The notes under the pieces: model-generated
Told to the model about the DNA's origin: nothing
The model's database searches: none
The model's input: only the letters and a program-made list of their open reading frames with translations
From: Epichloe hybrida
Lineage: Eukaryota > Ascomycota > Sordariomycetes > Hypocreales > Clavicipitaceae
NCBI GenBank assembly: GCA_019022495.1
Contig: JAFEKR010000006.1
Coordinates: 1,116,001-1,180,000 of the forward strand
Direction: 5' to 3'
DNA: 64,000 bases
Program-made: the position numbers and the translations under genes
Shown here: positions 32,912-44,465 of the stretch, one piece after another
How positions within the stretch are numbered: the stretch's first letter is position 1
How the letters are laid out: each line of letters starts with the position of its first letter

Positions 32912-33156
32912 TGTTAGAACAAGCATGATATCTATTCCTTCGTTACTGAGGGCTGCCTGCGCGGGCCGACCGCGCAGAGGTCAGCGTGGCCCTTAGTCAC
33001 GTGACCTCCACACAACCTTTTCTCTTTTGCAACCTCTTCCTTCCCTGCTAAGATAGCCTAGAATAGATAAGTAATTGCGATGCATACTATCTATTTTTTG
33101 TCTCCGTCCCTATGAAAGATAGGAGTCCTGATATCAGGAGCCTTGTGAAACTAACA
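32912..33156 (+). repeat. Solo LTR, 245 bp, TSD gtaac
   Basis: Begins TGTTAGAACAAGC and ends GTGAAACTAACA, so the termini are inverted (TGTTAG/CTAACA) with TG...CA ends. It is flanked by a perfect 5-bp duplication gtaac at 32907-32911 and 33157-33161. It contains a GC-rich core near 32950-33000 and is not heavily RIP-mutated, as expected for a single-copy relic. No internal region is attached, so it is a product of LTR-LTR recombination. Strand is arbitrary. Confidence 0.85.
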
Positions 33157-33350
33157 GTAACATCCTAACCTTTTAACTTTATAATATAAACCTATTATGG
33201 ACTCGAACTGCAAGCTTGGGTCAAGTTTAGATCGAGGCGTGCGAACGGACTAAACACGAACCGCTATAAATCCGGACCCTATGTGGCCCCTAGTCTAGAG
33301 CTCTTCTACCTAATAAGAATAAGAATACTATTCTCACTCTAAACGCTTAC
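33157..33350. other. Unassigned non-coding DNA
   Basis: Mixed composition; includes a segment (33195-33290) with ordinary CG and CA content among AT-rich DNA. No match to other parts of the window was found. Confidence 0.4.
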
Positions 33351-33547
33351 TGTGAGAACAATGATAGCTAGGCAAGAGGTATAGGGGCTCTAGTATATTA
33401 ACTAAAGCTTGCTAGGTTTAAGTGTGTTATGCGTGCAAGTCACTAGCTTATAGCTAGTGGCTTACTAGCGTCACGTGAACTTAGCCCTAGGGCATAGCCT
33501 ATTTATAAAGTACGCTAGTGTACCTATATTATAAGTAAGGCCTTATA
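33351..33547 (-). repeat. Solo LTR of family D (~197 bp)
   Basis: The reverse complement aligns with 61681-61882: shared words include actagcttatagctagtggc, gtatattaactaaagc and cacgtg with gcccta. On the plus strand it starts TGTGAGAACAATG and ends ggccttata, a RIP form of GGCCTCACA. Flanks cttac and attac differ by one base, so the target duplication is only approximate. Confidence 0.65.
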
Positions 33548-33951
33548 ATTACCCCCTTACTTATAGCTAGGCTTCTAAATAGCTTTTACTAGCTATTTTA
33601 TAGCTATTTACTAAGTAATAGCTATATTAAAATAATAATAAATAATATATAGTGCTTAACTATAAATATACCTATAACTCTCTATTACTTTACTTATTTT
33701 ATCCTTATATAACTATAGTTTATTCTTTATAAAATATTATAACCTTTATATACTATTACTTTTCCCTTATTAGTTATTACTATCTTATTATTAAAATAAT
33801 AATTATTTACTTAAAGAAGTGCTTTTATATATACTATTTATATATAAAATATACTAAGTTTAAGAAATACTTACTTATTAAGCCTAAGATACCTAAGATT
33901 AAGTATCTTTTCCCCTAGGCTTTATTATCTAACCTAGCTAAAGCCTATACC
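33548..33951. other. RIP-mutated AT-rich DNA, family unknown
   Basis: Almost no CA/TG/CG, many TA steps, stops in all frames. Probably transposon-derived, but I could not match it to another element in the window. The five bases before gypsy G2 (33947-33951) are atacc. Confidence 0.45.
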
Positions 33952-33972
33952 TGTAAGGGCTTAGGCTTTGCC
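33952..33972 (+). repeat. First 21 bp of the 5' LTR of gypsy G2
   Basis: These 21 bases equal the first 21 of the G1 LTR (TGTAAGGGCTTAGG...TTGCC). The LTR continues at 41181 after the inserted gypsy G1: 21 bp here plus 196 bp (41181-41376) equals the family length of 217 bp. Confidence 0.88.
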
Positions 33973-34189
33973 TGTAAGGGCTTAGGCTTTGCCTAAGCAT
34001 TATTTGTATAGCAGTTAGAGAGAGGAGTGGTAAAAGTAATTAGGGTAAGGAAAGGAGGCTTATATAAGTAGCTAAGGGGGTATAAGGGGCATTACTAGGG
34101 ATAGCCTCTTACCTTTCTTTCTTTTTCCTTAAGTCTCTTAATACTATATTAATACCTTATTATAGTTACCTAGGGGCTAGTTTATAATA
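33973..34189 (+). repeat. 5' LTR of gypsy G1
   Basis: 217 bp, TG start and RIP-altered end (taata for taaca). Differs from the 3' LTR only by transitions wherever I compared them. Confidence 0.88.
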
Positions 34190-36299
34190 ATTAAAAGACT
34201 TCCTTTAGTTCTTTTTAATAACTACTAAAAGATATAATAGAAATACTAATAAATATATTAATAGATATAGTAAACACACTCTAACTATAAGACTAACCTA
34301 GCTAGGGAATAATAACTCCCTTATCTAATGCTATAGCATTACTAGTAGCTTAATAAGCCTAATTTAAGATACTTTAACTTATACTTAGTAAGTAAATAGT
34401 AAAACTTATATACCTTTAATAATAAGTAACTATAAATACTATAAAACCCTTAACCTAATTACCTATTATAGCCTAGCCTAATACCTTAATAGTAAACCTT
34501 ACTTTATCTCTTACCTTTAACCTAGTCTTAACTATACCTAGGGTAAAATAAAAACCTATCCCTATAGGTAACTTATATAATAGTAATAAGGCCTTATTTA
34601 CTATATAGAGGTTCCTAATAAAATATAAGCTATAGGTAAATAAGGACTTTATTAAAACTAATAAGAATAAGTAAATATTTATTTACTAGAACTTATTCTC
34701 TAAAGTCTAGTCCTAGGTAATTACTTTCTTTAAATAAGGTAGTATTTATAATTTTAACCTAGCTAAATTCCTAGAATACCTTAGGTTTATATTCTCTAAT
34801 TTATATAGGTAAGAGATAGCTCTTATAGAACTTAACTAGATAAAATAAGGCCTAGGGGAGCTATTTTCTATGTTTTTTATTTACTTTATAAAGAAGCTCT
34901 TATTAGTAAGAGAGGATTATTAAGAGAATAATATAAAGCTAGTAAAGCTTTAATAAGCGCTTAATAAGTATTTAAGAGAAATTAGTATAAGCTAAGGTAT
35001 TAGCTAAAGTATATAGTATATAGCTATTATATAGTATTATAAGATTATAGTTAATATTAAGGCCTTTACTATAGAGAATAAGTACTAGTCCTAATATAAA
35101 CTATAGCTAGCTAAACCTATACCTTAGACTAATTATAAGGGTAATATACTAATAACTAGGGTATATATAGTAAGGACTTAATTAGGAAAATAAAATAAGC
35201 TAGTTAAGAAGGAGAAGGGTTTAAAGCTAGCTATAAATGCATAATAGGCTAAATAAGTATTAGAAGTAAAGTTAGCTAAATACTATTAAAAGAGATATTA
35301 CCTATAATATAAATCTAAGGATTACTATATTTAAGAGTGTACCTTTCTCTTACTTTATCCCTTATAAGTTAGTATTAACTTATATAAAGTAAATAAGGAA
35401 AGTGTAAATAAGGAGGTAAATATTCTCCTTATAGAAAATAAGTAGCCCTTAAGTAAAGTCTTATATAAAGGTAAGGAGGCTAACTATATACTATAATATA
35501 AAATAACTATTTAAGCTATATAAAGTTAAAGCAAGATATAGTATAATATATAGACTAATTACTATTCTTAATTCCTATACTCTTTAATATATATTATTAT
35601 ATTAATATCTAGATTAATTATAGTTATAATTATTATAGTGCTATAAGTAAGTTAATAGTAAAATAGTTTAGCCTAGAGCTTATATAGTTACTAAAGAGAA
35701 AGTATATTTAGACTATAGTAAAAATAAAAAGGAAGGGAAAGAGAGTATAGGAGAATACCTCCTTAATTACCTATATAGTATACACTAGAATAGATATTAA
35801 TAGCTAGGAGTTATTAGTGTATTTATATATTATCCTAGGCCTTATATAAGATATTATACTTAGGATACTATAGCTAGAATATTATAATATAGTTATTTAT
35901 ATAGTAAAATAGTAATTAGTTATTAAAGTAATAAAGGGCTTATATATCTCTAAAGCCTTTATATATAAGGTAAAGACCTTAGTATAGGGGATTATTAGGT
36001 CCTTATATGCTATAGAAGCACGCTAGGCACACTAGAGAAAGGACACTTTTATAATGTTTATTACTATAAGCCTTAGGGAGATAATAATAGTACTATAGAT
36101 TATAGTGCTTAAGATAAAACTAAATAGCCTAGATATATTAATATTACCTAAGGAGTTAGCTAACTTTATAAACCTTTTTAATAAAGCTAGAGCTAATAGC
36201 TTACCTCCTTATTAGAGGTCCCTTAATTACTATATATACTTATATAAGAATTAGGATAGGTTTAAGCTAATGCTTCCTTAGGGATTACTATATAATATA

Positions 36300-38700
36300 C
36301 TAAGGGACTAGCTTTTAGAGGTTAGATACTAGATTATAGACTTAATAAATAAGGGTTAGATTTATACTAGCTTATTATTAGCTATAGCTCTAGTCCTCCT
36401 TATTAAAAAGGCTAATAAGGGTTAGTGTTTTTATATAAACTATTACGCTCTTAATAAGTTAATAGCATAGGATTACTATTCTTTCCTATTAATTAAGAAA
36501 ACACTTTATTCCTTATCCTAGGTACACTAGTTTATAAAGGTAAATATTTATATAGCGTTTTATAAGCTATAAATTACTAAGGGCTAGGAGCACCTAATAG
36601 TGTTTTAAACTAAGTTTAGGCTATTTAAGTAGCTAGTTTACCCCTTTAGCCTAGCTAGTGTACTAGTAATATTCTAATATTATATTAATAAGTCCTTAGG
36701 GGATATATTAGGGGATTTTATATAGTATACTTAGATAATATCTTAATTTACTTAGGGGGATTAAGGAAAGACTATATAGCTAAGGTCTAGGTAATATTAG
36801 GCTACCTAAGGGCTATAGGGTTATACTTAGACCTTAATAAGTCTATATTTATAGTAAAGGAAGTTTAATACCTAGGATATATTATTATAGTAAGTTATTC
36901 TATTTATTTAGATCTAGTAAAGGTTATAGCTATTAGGGAATAAATAGCCTTAATAAAACTTTAGGGGGTTTATAGTTTCCTAGGGTTTACTAACTTTTAC
37001 TATAACTTTATTAGTAACTTTTTAGAACTAGTAGTATTACTAATATAATTAACTAAGAGAAATATCCCTTTTTAATAGGGGCCTAAAGAGAATAATGCCT
37101 TTAATAGGTTAAAAGATACCTTTATTATATACCTAGTACTAGTATAATAGGATCTAGATCTCCTTATAGTAGTAAAAGCTAATTATTTAGGAATAGCTAT
37201 TAGAGAATACCTTTCCTAATAAGGCTAGGATAGTGTTATATACCTAGTTACTTACTACTTTACTAGCCTTATATCCTTATAGAAAAACTATATAATCTAT
37301 AATAAGGAATTATTAGCTATTATCTTATACCTTAAGGTATAGTTAGCTAAGCTATAAGGCATTTCTAGTCTATTTATAATTTATATAGACTATAAGAACC
37401 TAGAGTACTTTATAACTCCCTAGTTAATATTAAAGTAATAAGCTTAATAAGTAAATACACTTATACTATTTAATTTTTATTTCTAGTATAAACCTAGTAT
37501 ATAAGCATAGTAGCCTAATACTCTTTCCTAAAGGGAATAAGACTAGGAAAAGGTAACCTCTAGAATAGAATATATCCTATAACTTATTACTATTATATAA
37601 CTCTTACTAACACTAGATAAATAGTAAGATAATAGTAGTATAGTATTACTACTAGCTAGTAAGGTTCTCTTTATTACTAAATACCTTTAGACCTTATAAA
37701 ACTAGGCTATTATCTCTAACCCTATATATAGTATTTAATTAAGGGCTATCTAGGAAGGGGCCTAGAGGTTTCTTATTAAGGCACTTATAAGGGAGTAAGT
37801 AGTAAATTATTCTATAAGCACTTATAAGGCACTCTAGTTTAGGGGCTATACCTAAGTCCTAGCTTAGGAGCCTCTTATAATAACCCTAATATAGTAATAC
37901 TATAATTTACTAGTAGTAAGGTACTTAGGCTATAATACTATGTTCTAAATCTTATAATAGTAGTTTTACTAGGATAGGATATTATAAGATATTACTAGGT
38001 TTATTTATAACTATTACTACTATAGTAGTTATAAGAGCTATTAATATTACTAGGGCTTACTAAAGCCTTTACTTATCCTTAACTAGTTTTAGTTATAGAT
38101 CTCTATTAACTTTATAATAAACTTACTAGCACTATCCCTAGAAAAACTATAATACCTAATAGTTATTATAGATTAACTCTCTAAATTTATTTAGCTTAAG
38201 GCTATAATATTTATAGGAGCTAAGGAATATATAAAGAGGTTTAAAATAGTTTAGTAGTAGTTTAAGGGGTTTCCTTAATTAATTATTATAGATTATAGTT
38301 TAGATTAGTTAGGAAAGTTTTAGATAATATTATGCTCCTTAGTTAGGATTAATTAGTTACTTTTTATATTATATTACTTATAGACTAATAGTAATACTAA
38401 GTAAGTAAGCTAAGAGGTATAGGTAATATTATATATTATAGTCTCCTTATTATAGTTTAACTAGCTAGAATATCTAGTTACTTACTAGCTTATAATTAAT
38501 AATAGGCTATCTTTTATAATAGAAGTTAGCTTAAATAAGCTACTATATAGCTATAATCTAGAGCTAGTCTAGTTATTACTAAATATATTTACTTCTATAA
38601 TAATACTAAAGAGGTAAGTAATATAGTTTCTTAAGTACCTCTAGGAGAGTACTTATCTAGTATAAGCTATAATAGCTTATATATAATAAAGGTAGTAAGA
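36300..38700 (+). pseudogene. Degraded gypsy pol: reverse transcriptase, RNase H, integrase
   Basis: Frame-by-frame reading shows ALVLLIKKANKG and YYALNKLIA (for KANGGLRFCVDYRALNKLT-type text), FSLASVLVIF, then the integrase segment INFIINLLALSLEKLQYLIV and IDQLSKFIQLKAI. Stops occur every few codons, mostly TAG/TAA from CAG/CAA. It cannot encode protein. Confidence 0.85.
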
Positions 38701-40633
38701 CACTATATTTACTTTATATTAGCTAGTAAAATAGTTCTAGGTAAGAGATAAGGTATAGCTTTTACTTAAAAACATTAAAACTAACTACCCCTTATAGAAA
38801 CTTAATTAAGTAGTAGTAAAGTATATAGTTATAAAAGTCCTAATATTACTTATAGTATAACTTAATATCCTAAGAGGTATTTACCTAGTATTTTATATAA
38901 ACCTTATTAAATATACTATAAAAACCCCTTTCCCTAGTTAGAAGCTCTAGGACTCCTATCTAGGACTAGAATAAGTCCTAGTAAAGGGTAATAATAAACT
39001 TATTAAGGAATATTAAGTTAAGTAAATCCTAGTAGCTTAGAATGCCTTAGGCTAGGGTAAGAGATATAATATACTTATTAAGTAAGTAAGCTATATATAG
39101 CTTATATAAGAACTATTAGAGAATATAGTATAAATATAAGCCCTTAATAAGTTTAAGGTAAAATAAGGAGATATATAATATAATAATAAACTAAGTTAAT
39201 TTTAGAAAACTTATTTACCTATAAAGACTTCTATATATATTTAAAATACTAATATATTATAGTTTACTACTATTACTTAAAGGGAATAATTATTCTCTAA
39301 GTCTTTATTTAAATTAATAAAAGAGTTTATATAAGTATATATTACCTTTATTTAAAGTTAGTGCTTTACTAATATAGCTATAGTATATTTACCTAGTAAT
39401 AGTTATAGTATAAAGAGTTATTTACTAGGGATATAACCTAGGTTTTAGATAGTATAAGTAAGGTTAGTATATAAAGTATATATAAGTAAAGGTATAACTA
39501 AAGTATAAGGGGGGGGATAGTAAGTAAAAATAGTAATTCTAGTAAGATAAGGAATCTTATTTCTAGCTAAGGATTAGCTAGCTCTAGGGTTTCTAGGGGT
39601 ATATTTAGGAGAAAAACTAGCTAACTTTAACTTAAAGGGGAAATAAGTAAGTTACTAGTAATAATAGGAAGGAGAGTTATTACCTAACTTAGTAATTTAA
39701 TAATAGTATTAGTTCTTACTATAATAATAAGGGGTAAGTACCTAAATAAGGGTAGTAAACTATTTATGTATTTCTTTATATATAGTATTTAGGTTACTAA
39801 TAACCTATTAGTTCTATTAGAATAGAATACTAGTAACTTATTATATAGATTACGCTATACTATAACTAGCTAAAGGGCTAGTGCTAATAAAAGGGATAAT
39901 ATTAAGGCTAGTTATATTTATTATAGGGGTATTTATAGCTAGAGATACCCTAAGAACTAAGCGTATAGGAGCTAGGTTAAATTATACTTAGCTAAGGAGA
40001 GCGTTTTAGTAACTAATAAGATAGTAGTATTTTTATAATAAGATAGGTATCTTTTTCTTAGTAATTATAGTCTTAAGGACACTAGGTTTAATAATATATA
40101 TACTTATAGTAATTTTAGCCTTAAGATCCTTAAGGGTATATTAAAGTTATAGGTTAGTAAATAAAAGCCTAGTGTACTATATATAAGTAATATAATATTA
40201 CTAATAAGGAGAATATAACTCCTTACTTTAGGGTAAATAATAGTTTAAGACACTAGTAATAAGAGCTTATTTAATATAAGGGCTATAAGGACACTAGACT
40301 AATTTAGGTATAGTATACTATTTATTATTAGAGTTTTCCTTTATAAGGTACTTACTAATAAAATAGGATATTAGTATAGTAAGAGTAATTACTCCTATAG
40401 CTACTAAAGCTATAGGAGTAAGAGTATTAGTTTAGTATTAAGGTATTTTAGTAAAGGAAATAATTATTTAGAAGAAAAGAACTAATAGAATAATAAGGAA
40501 AGTATAATAGAATTATAATAATAAAGGGATAGTGTTATATAAAGAGAAAAGTAAGATAAGTATAAGCTAAAGTAAGATATTTATAGTAAAAGTTATACCT
40601 ATATTAGGTATACTATAAATAAGTAAGAGTAAG

Positions 40634-40744
40634 GTAATTATTTATAATAAATAACCTATTAGTAAGGCAAATATATTATGCGTAATAGGTAAGGGTAGGG
40701 TAATTATTTATAATAAATAACCTATTAGTAAGGTAAATATATTA
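40634..40744 (+). repeat. 45-bp direct repeat in the 3' non-coding part of gypsy G1
   Basis: Copies at 40634-40678 and 40700-40744 differ only at one C/T site (aaggcaaat versus aaggtaaat), separated by 21 bp. Located between the integrase region and the 3' LTR. Confidence 0.85.
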
Positions 40745-40958
40745 CACGCACTATAAAATAACACCTAGAAGTAAGTAAGGGTTACTATAATAAATAATAA
40801 GGTAGTAAGGTAAGTGCTTATTAAATGCTTTATAAATAGCTATTAGTAAGGGCAGTTTTTATTATAATAACTAAGGGCATATATAATATAGGTATTACAC
40901 ATATTACTAGGGGTTAATATAAAGAGGAGTTTATTAATAATAGGTAAGTAAGGGTATA

Positions 40959-41175
40959 TATAAGGGCTTAGGCTTTACCTAAGTATTATTTATATAGTAG
41001 TTAAAGAGAGGAGTAATAGAAGTAGTTAGGGTAAGGAAAGGAGGCTTATATAAGTAGCTAAGGGGGTATAAGGGGCACTACTAGGGATAGCCTCTTACCC
41101 TTCCTCCTTTCTCCTTAAGTCTCTTAATACTATATTAACGCCCTATTGCAGTTGCCTAGGGGCTAGTCTATAACA
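40959..41175 (+). repeat. 3' LTR of gypsy G1
   Basis: 217 bp. It begins with the RIP form TATAAGGGCTTAGG and ends CTATAACA. Followed directly by the second ttgcc. Confidence 0.88.
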
Positions 41176-41755
41176 TTGCCTAAGCATTATCCGTATAGCA
41201 GTTAGAGAGGGGAGTGGCAGAAGTAGTTAGGGTAAGGAAAGGAGGCTTATATAAGTAGCCTAAGGGATATAAGGGGCACTACTAGGGATAGCCTCTTACC
41301 TTTTCTCCTTTTTTCTTAAGTCTTTTAATACTATATTAACACCCTATTATAATTACCTAGGGGCTAGTTTATAATAATTAAGAGACTTCCTTTAGTCCTT
41401 TTTAGTAACTACTAAAAGATATAATAGAAATACTAATAGATATATTAATAGATATAATAGATATGCTTTAACTATAAGACTAACTAGGCTAGGGGATAAT
41501 AACTCCCTTATCTAATGCTATAGCACTACTAGTAGCTTAATAGGCCTAATTTAAAACACTTTAACTTATACTTAATAAGTAAATAGCAGAGCTTATATAC
41601 CTCTAATAATAAGTAGCTATAAACACTATAGGACCTTTAACTTAACTACCTATTATAGCCTAGCCTAATGCCCTAGTAATTAACCTTATCTTACCTCCTA
41701 CCTCTAATTTAGTTTTAACTATACCTAAGGTAAAATAAAAACCTATCCCTATAGG
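41176..41755 (+). mobile_element. Gypsy G2: rest of 5' LTR and start of internal region
   Basis: After the ttgcc duplicate, 41181-41376 supplies the remaining 196 bp of the G2 LTR. The text from 41377 matches G1 from 34190 (for example attaagagacttcctttagt and aactataagactaac). The last 8 bases, cctatagg, are the target duplication of the following insertion. RIP-degraded. Confidence 0.88.
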
Positions 41756-43440
41756 CAAAGTATTGCACTAAAACGTGTAGTGTAGTGTAGTATTTATAGT
41801 GTAGTGTAGTAACTACACTATAAACTACATTACACTATAAACTACACTAACTATAAGGAAAAAAAAACTACATTACACTAACTACAAAAAAAAAACTACA
41901 ATACATTATACTATAAATTTTTTTTCCTAAACTACACTAACTATAAACACTATAAATGTAGTATTAGACTTTTTATTAGTTATTAGTATTATAAGAATTA
42001 AAAGAATACTAGTTATATAAAAGCTTTTATTATTACCTATTTTATTTAATTAGTTATAGAATTTATAATATTATATTATTTTAGTAATTTTACTATTACT
42101 AAGTAAGGTTATATATAATATTATACTTTTTTAATAATACTATTTAACTTAATACTTTATTTCCCTAATATAACTTAAAGAAAAACCTTCTTATTATATT
42201 ATTTACTATTTTTATAAATTATTTTATATTTCTATAAATTATTATTATTACTTATTTTAAAAAAACTATAAAAAGAACTACTAGTAAACTTAATATAAGT
42301 AGCTTATTATATCTTATTATAGCTTATAATAGCTTATTATATCTTATTATAGCTTATAATAGCTTATATATTACTAATATTACTAATTACTAAGATTACT
42401 AGTATTACTAAGATTACTAAGATTACTAAGATTACTAAGATTACTAAGATTACTAAGATTACTAAGATTACTTATAATATTATTAGTGTTAAAGTTTAAT
42501 AATAAATAAATAATAAATAAATAACTTAAATATAAATACTAGTAATTATAAGTAAATTACTATAGTAAAAGCTATAGTTTTTAATAACTTAGTATTCTAA
42601 GGTTTTTAAAAATATTAATATTATAAAAATGTTTTCTCTTTTATGTTTTTTTAAAATAATAATAAAAGTGAAATAATAGTAATTATAGTAATAATAGTAA
42701 TTAAGGTTATAAAAGTTATTAAAGCTTTTATAATAAGTATAGTATATTATATAAAACTAAGTCCTAGTATTATTTTTAAAAACAAGTTAAACTTATTTTT
42801 TATAGCTTATTTAAGCTATATAGGGTAATTAAAATAATACTATTAGTTATCTATTAATAAATTATAAATATTAGTCTATTATATTCTTTCTTTATGTATT
42901 ATTATAATAAGATATATAAAGTTACTATATATAACTTCTTAAAGCTTTAGAATTATAAAGCTTAAAGTAATATTTAATTAGTTTAAATAGTAAATAAATA
43001 GTTTAAGCTTTTTTAAGTTCTTATTATATTAATAATAATATTAAAGTACTAAGTATATATTCTATTAACTTTTATATATTTATTTAGATTTCTAATTTAA
43101 TTTAATTATATTAGTTTAGGGTATTTTTAATTAAATTAATAATAAAAATATAAAATAATTAATAATAATAGTAAATAATAGTAAATAAAATAATTAGAAG
43201 GTGTTTCTTAAAGTTATATTAGTAAAATAAAGTAATAAGTATAATAGTATTATTAAAAAGGTATAATATTATAAATAACCCTAGTTATAGTAAAATTCTT
43301 AAAAAAAAGTAAATATTATAAATTACTACACTATAAAAAAAAAAAAACTACACTACACTAACTATAAGAAAAAAAAAACTACACTATAAATACAAATTTT
43401 TCCTAAAAACTACACTAACTACACTACAAACAATACTCTG
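41756..43440 (+). mobile_element. hAT-like element A, 1685 bp, TSD cctatagg
   Basis: An 8-bp duplication, cctatagg, lies at 41748-41755 and 43441-43448; the uninterrupted site is visible in gypsy G1 near 34566. The ends are CAAAGTATTGCAC (RIP form of CAGAGTATTG) and CAATACTCTG, a 10-bp terminal inverted repeat. Subterminal regions are packed with gtagtgtag/ctacacta words. 8-bp duplications and CAGRG-type ends are typical of hAT transposons. The interior is very AT-rich, holds 9-bp attactaag repeats, and has no readable transposase, so it is either non-autonomous or mutated beyond recognition. Confidence 0.82.
42389..42472 (+). repeat. Tandem 9-bp repeat, attactaag
   Basis: About eight near-perfect copies inside hAT-like element A; an inverted, shorter counterpart (cttagtaat words) is at about 52138-52190 in element B. 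Confidence 0.85.
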
Positions 43441-43494
43441 CCTATAGGTAACCTATATAATAGTAATAAGGCCTTATTTACTATATAGAGGTTC
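43441..43494 (+). mobile_element. Gypsy G2 internal fragment between two insertions
   Basis: Starts with the second cctatagg and continues as G1 from about 34574 (ggtaacctatataatagtaa) to actatatagaggttc. Bases 43490-43494 (ggttc) are the left target duplication of copia-A. Confidence 0.88.
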
Positions 43495-43786
43495 TGTGGC
43501 TTCCTTCGGACCTTCGGACGATAGAAGTCTGACCGTGGCCAAAGAGTGGAGCCACCAAAGGGATGCACGCAATGCGATTAGACGTATCACGAGCTACCCC
43601 GCTCCGTTAGTAGTAGCACCACACTATAGCCTTACTTTTCCCCCTTTTTGCTTACCTTCTCTTCTAGCTAGATTCCTCTCCTTCTCCCTCTTCTCTTCTC
43701 TCTCTTAGTGATTAGCTATTATTATTATTAACTTTATTAAATTTAACCTTATTACACTAGTATAACGTTCCTTAGTGAAACTAACA
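43495..43786 (+). repeat. 5' LTR of copia-A (292 bp)
   Basis: Begins TGTGGCTTCCTTCGG, ends GTGAAACTAACA. Pairs with 50146-50438; the differences seen are C/T or G/A. Confidence 0.88.
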
Positions 43787-44310
43787 CTAATTAGTGGTTA
43801 ACTATAATCACAGATAAGTTAGGTATTATAAGAAAAGACATTTCTACAGATAACGTAGCCCCTTACCTCTTAAGCTAACCTAGACAGGCCATTTAGGTAG
43901 AGAGGCATAACTATAAAGTGTGCTAAAGGAAGATAGACTAGAATCCTAGTTATAGGCTTGTTAGACTTCTAAGGGATTAATCTATTAACTCTTAGGCCTT
44001 TGGGATATTTAGTTAATTATTAATCTTATTATCTATTATAAGAAAACTAACTAAATAACTAAATCTATTGCCATAAGGCATTTCATTTAAACCTAACGTT
44101 AAAAACAATCCTTAGCTAAGCTAGCTAACTTATATAACCTCCTTTTACACTCTCTTTATAACCCCTTTTCTCTCTTTATAGCTTTTTACGCCTTAGTGTT
44201 TTAAACATTAAGTTATTTCTGCTTTTACGCTATCTTTACAGCTTACTCTTCTCTCTTTTTGCTATTTTTCTCTCTTTTATACTTTTTCCGTTGTTTTTTG
44301 TTATTTCCCT

Positions 44311-44465
44311 CTGTTTATCCTATTAATCCTATTTATCCTATTTATCCTGTTTATCCTATTTTGTTTATCCTGTTTATACCACCCTGTTTATCCTGTTTAT
44401 ACCACCCTGTTTATCCTATTTATCCTATTTACCCTGTTTTTCCTGTTTTTCCTATTTTGCCTATT
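44311..44465 (+). repeat. 9-bp minisatellite in the copia-A leader, unit tttatcct(a/g)
   Basis: About fifteen variant copies; the plus frame reads as YP/IYP/VYP repeats, but it lies between the LTR and gag, so a coding role is doubtful. Confidence 0.8.

Larger units (their letters stand above)
33973..41175 (+). mobile_element. Ty3/gypsy element G1, complete, RIP-inactivated, TSD ttgcc
   Basis: LTRs of 217 bp lie at 33973-34189 and 40959-41175; ttgcc is duplicated at 33968-33972 and 41176-41180. Reading through stops, the order is gag (about 34600-35200, with a zinc-knuckle-like stretch near 35290), aspartic protease (about 35760), reverse transcriptase (about 36300-36950, with FSLASVLVIF and YYINKSLGD, forms of FGLTNAPATF), RNase H, and an integrase core (about 38080-38600, IDQLSKFIQLKAIIF and FKGFPQLIIIDYG). 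The order RT-RNaseH-integrase is that of Ty3/gypsy (Metaviridae-type) elements. About 1.7 kb with no recognisable coding separates the integrase from the 3' LTR. All frames are destroyed by C-to-T and G-to-A changes. Confidence 0.9.

Noticed and set aside
42300..42475. CRISPR-like spaced repeats
   Set aside because: Units of 9 bp without spacers in a eukaryotic transposon; a simple tandem repeat.
43496..43708. 70-codon frame starting at 43496
   Set aside because: It lies inside the copia-A 5' LTR.
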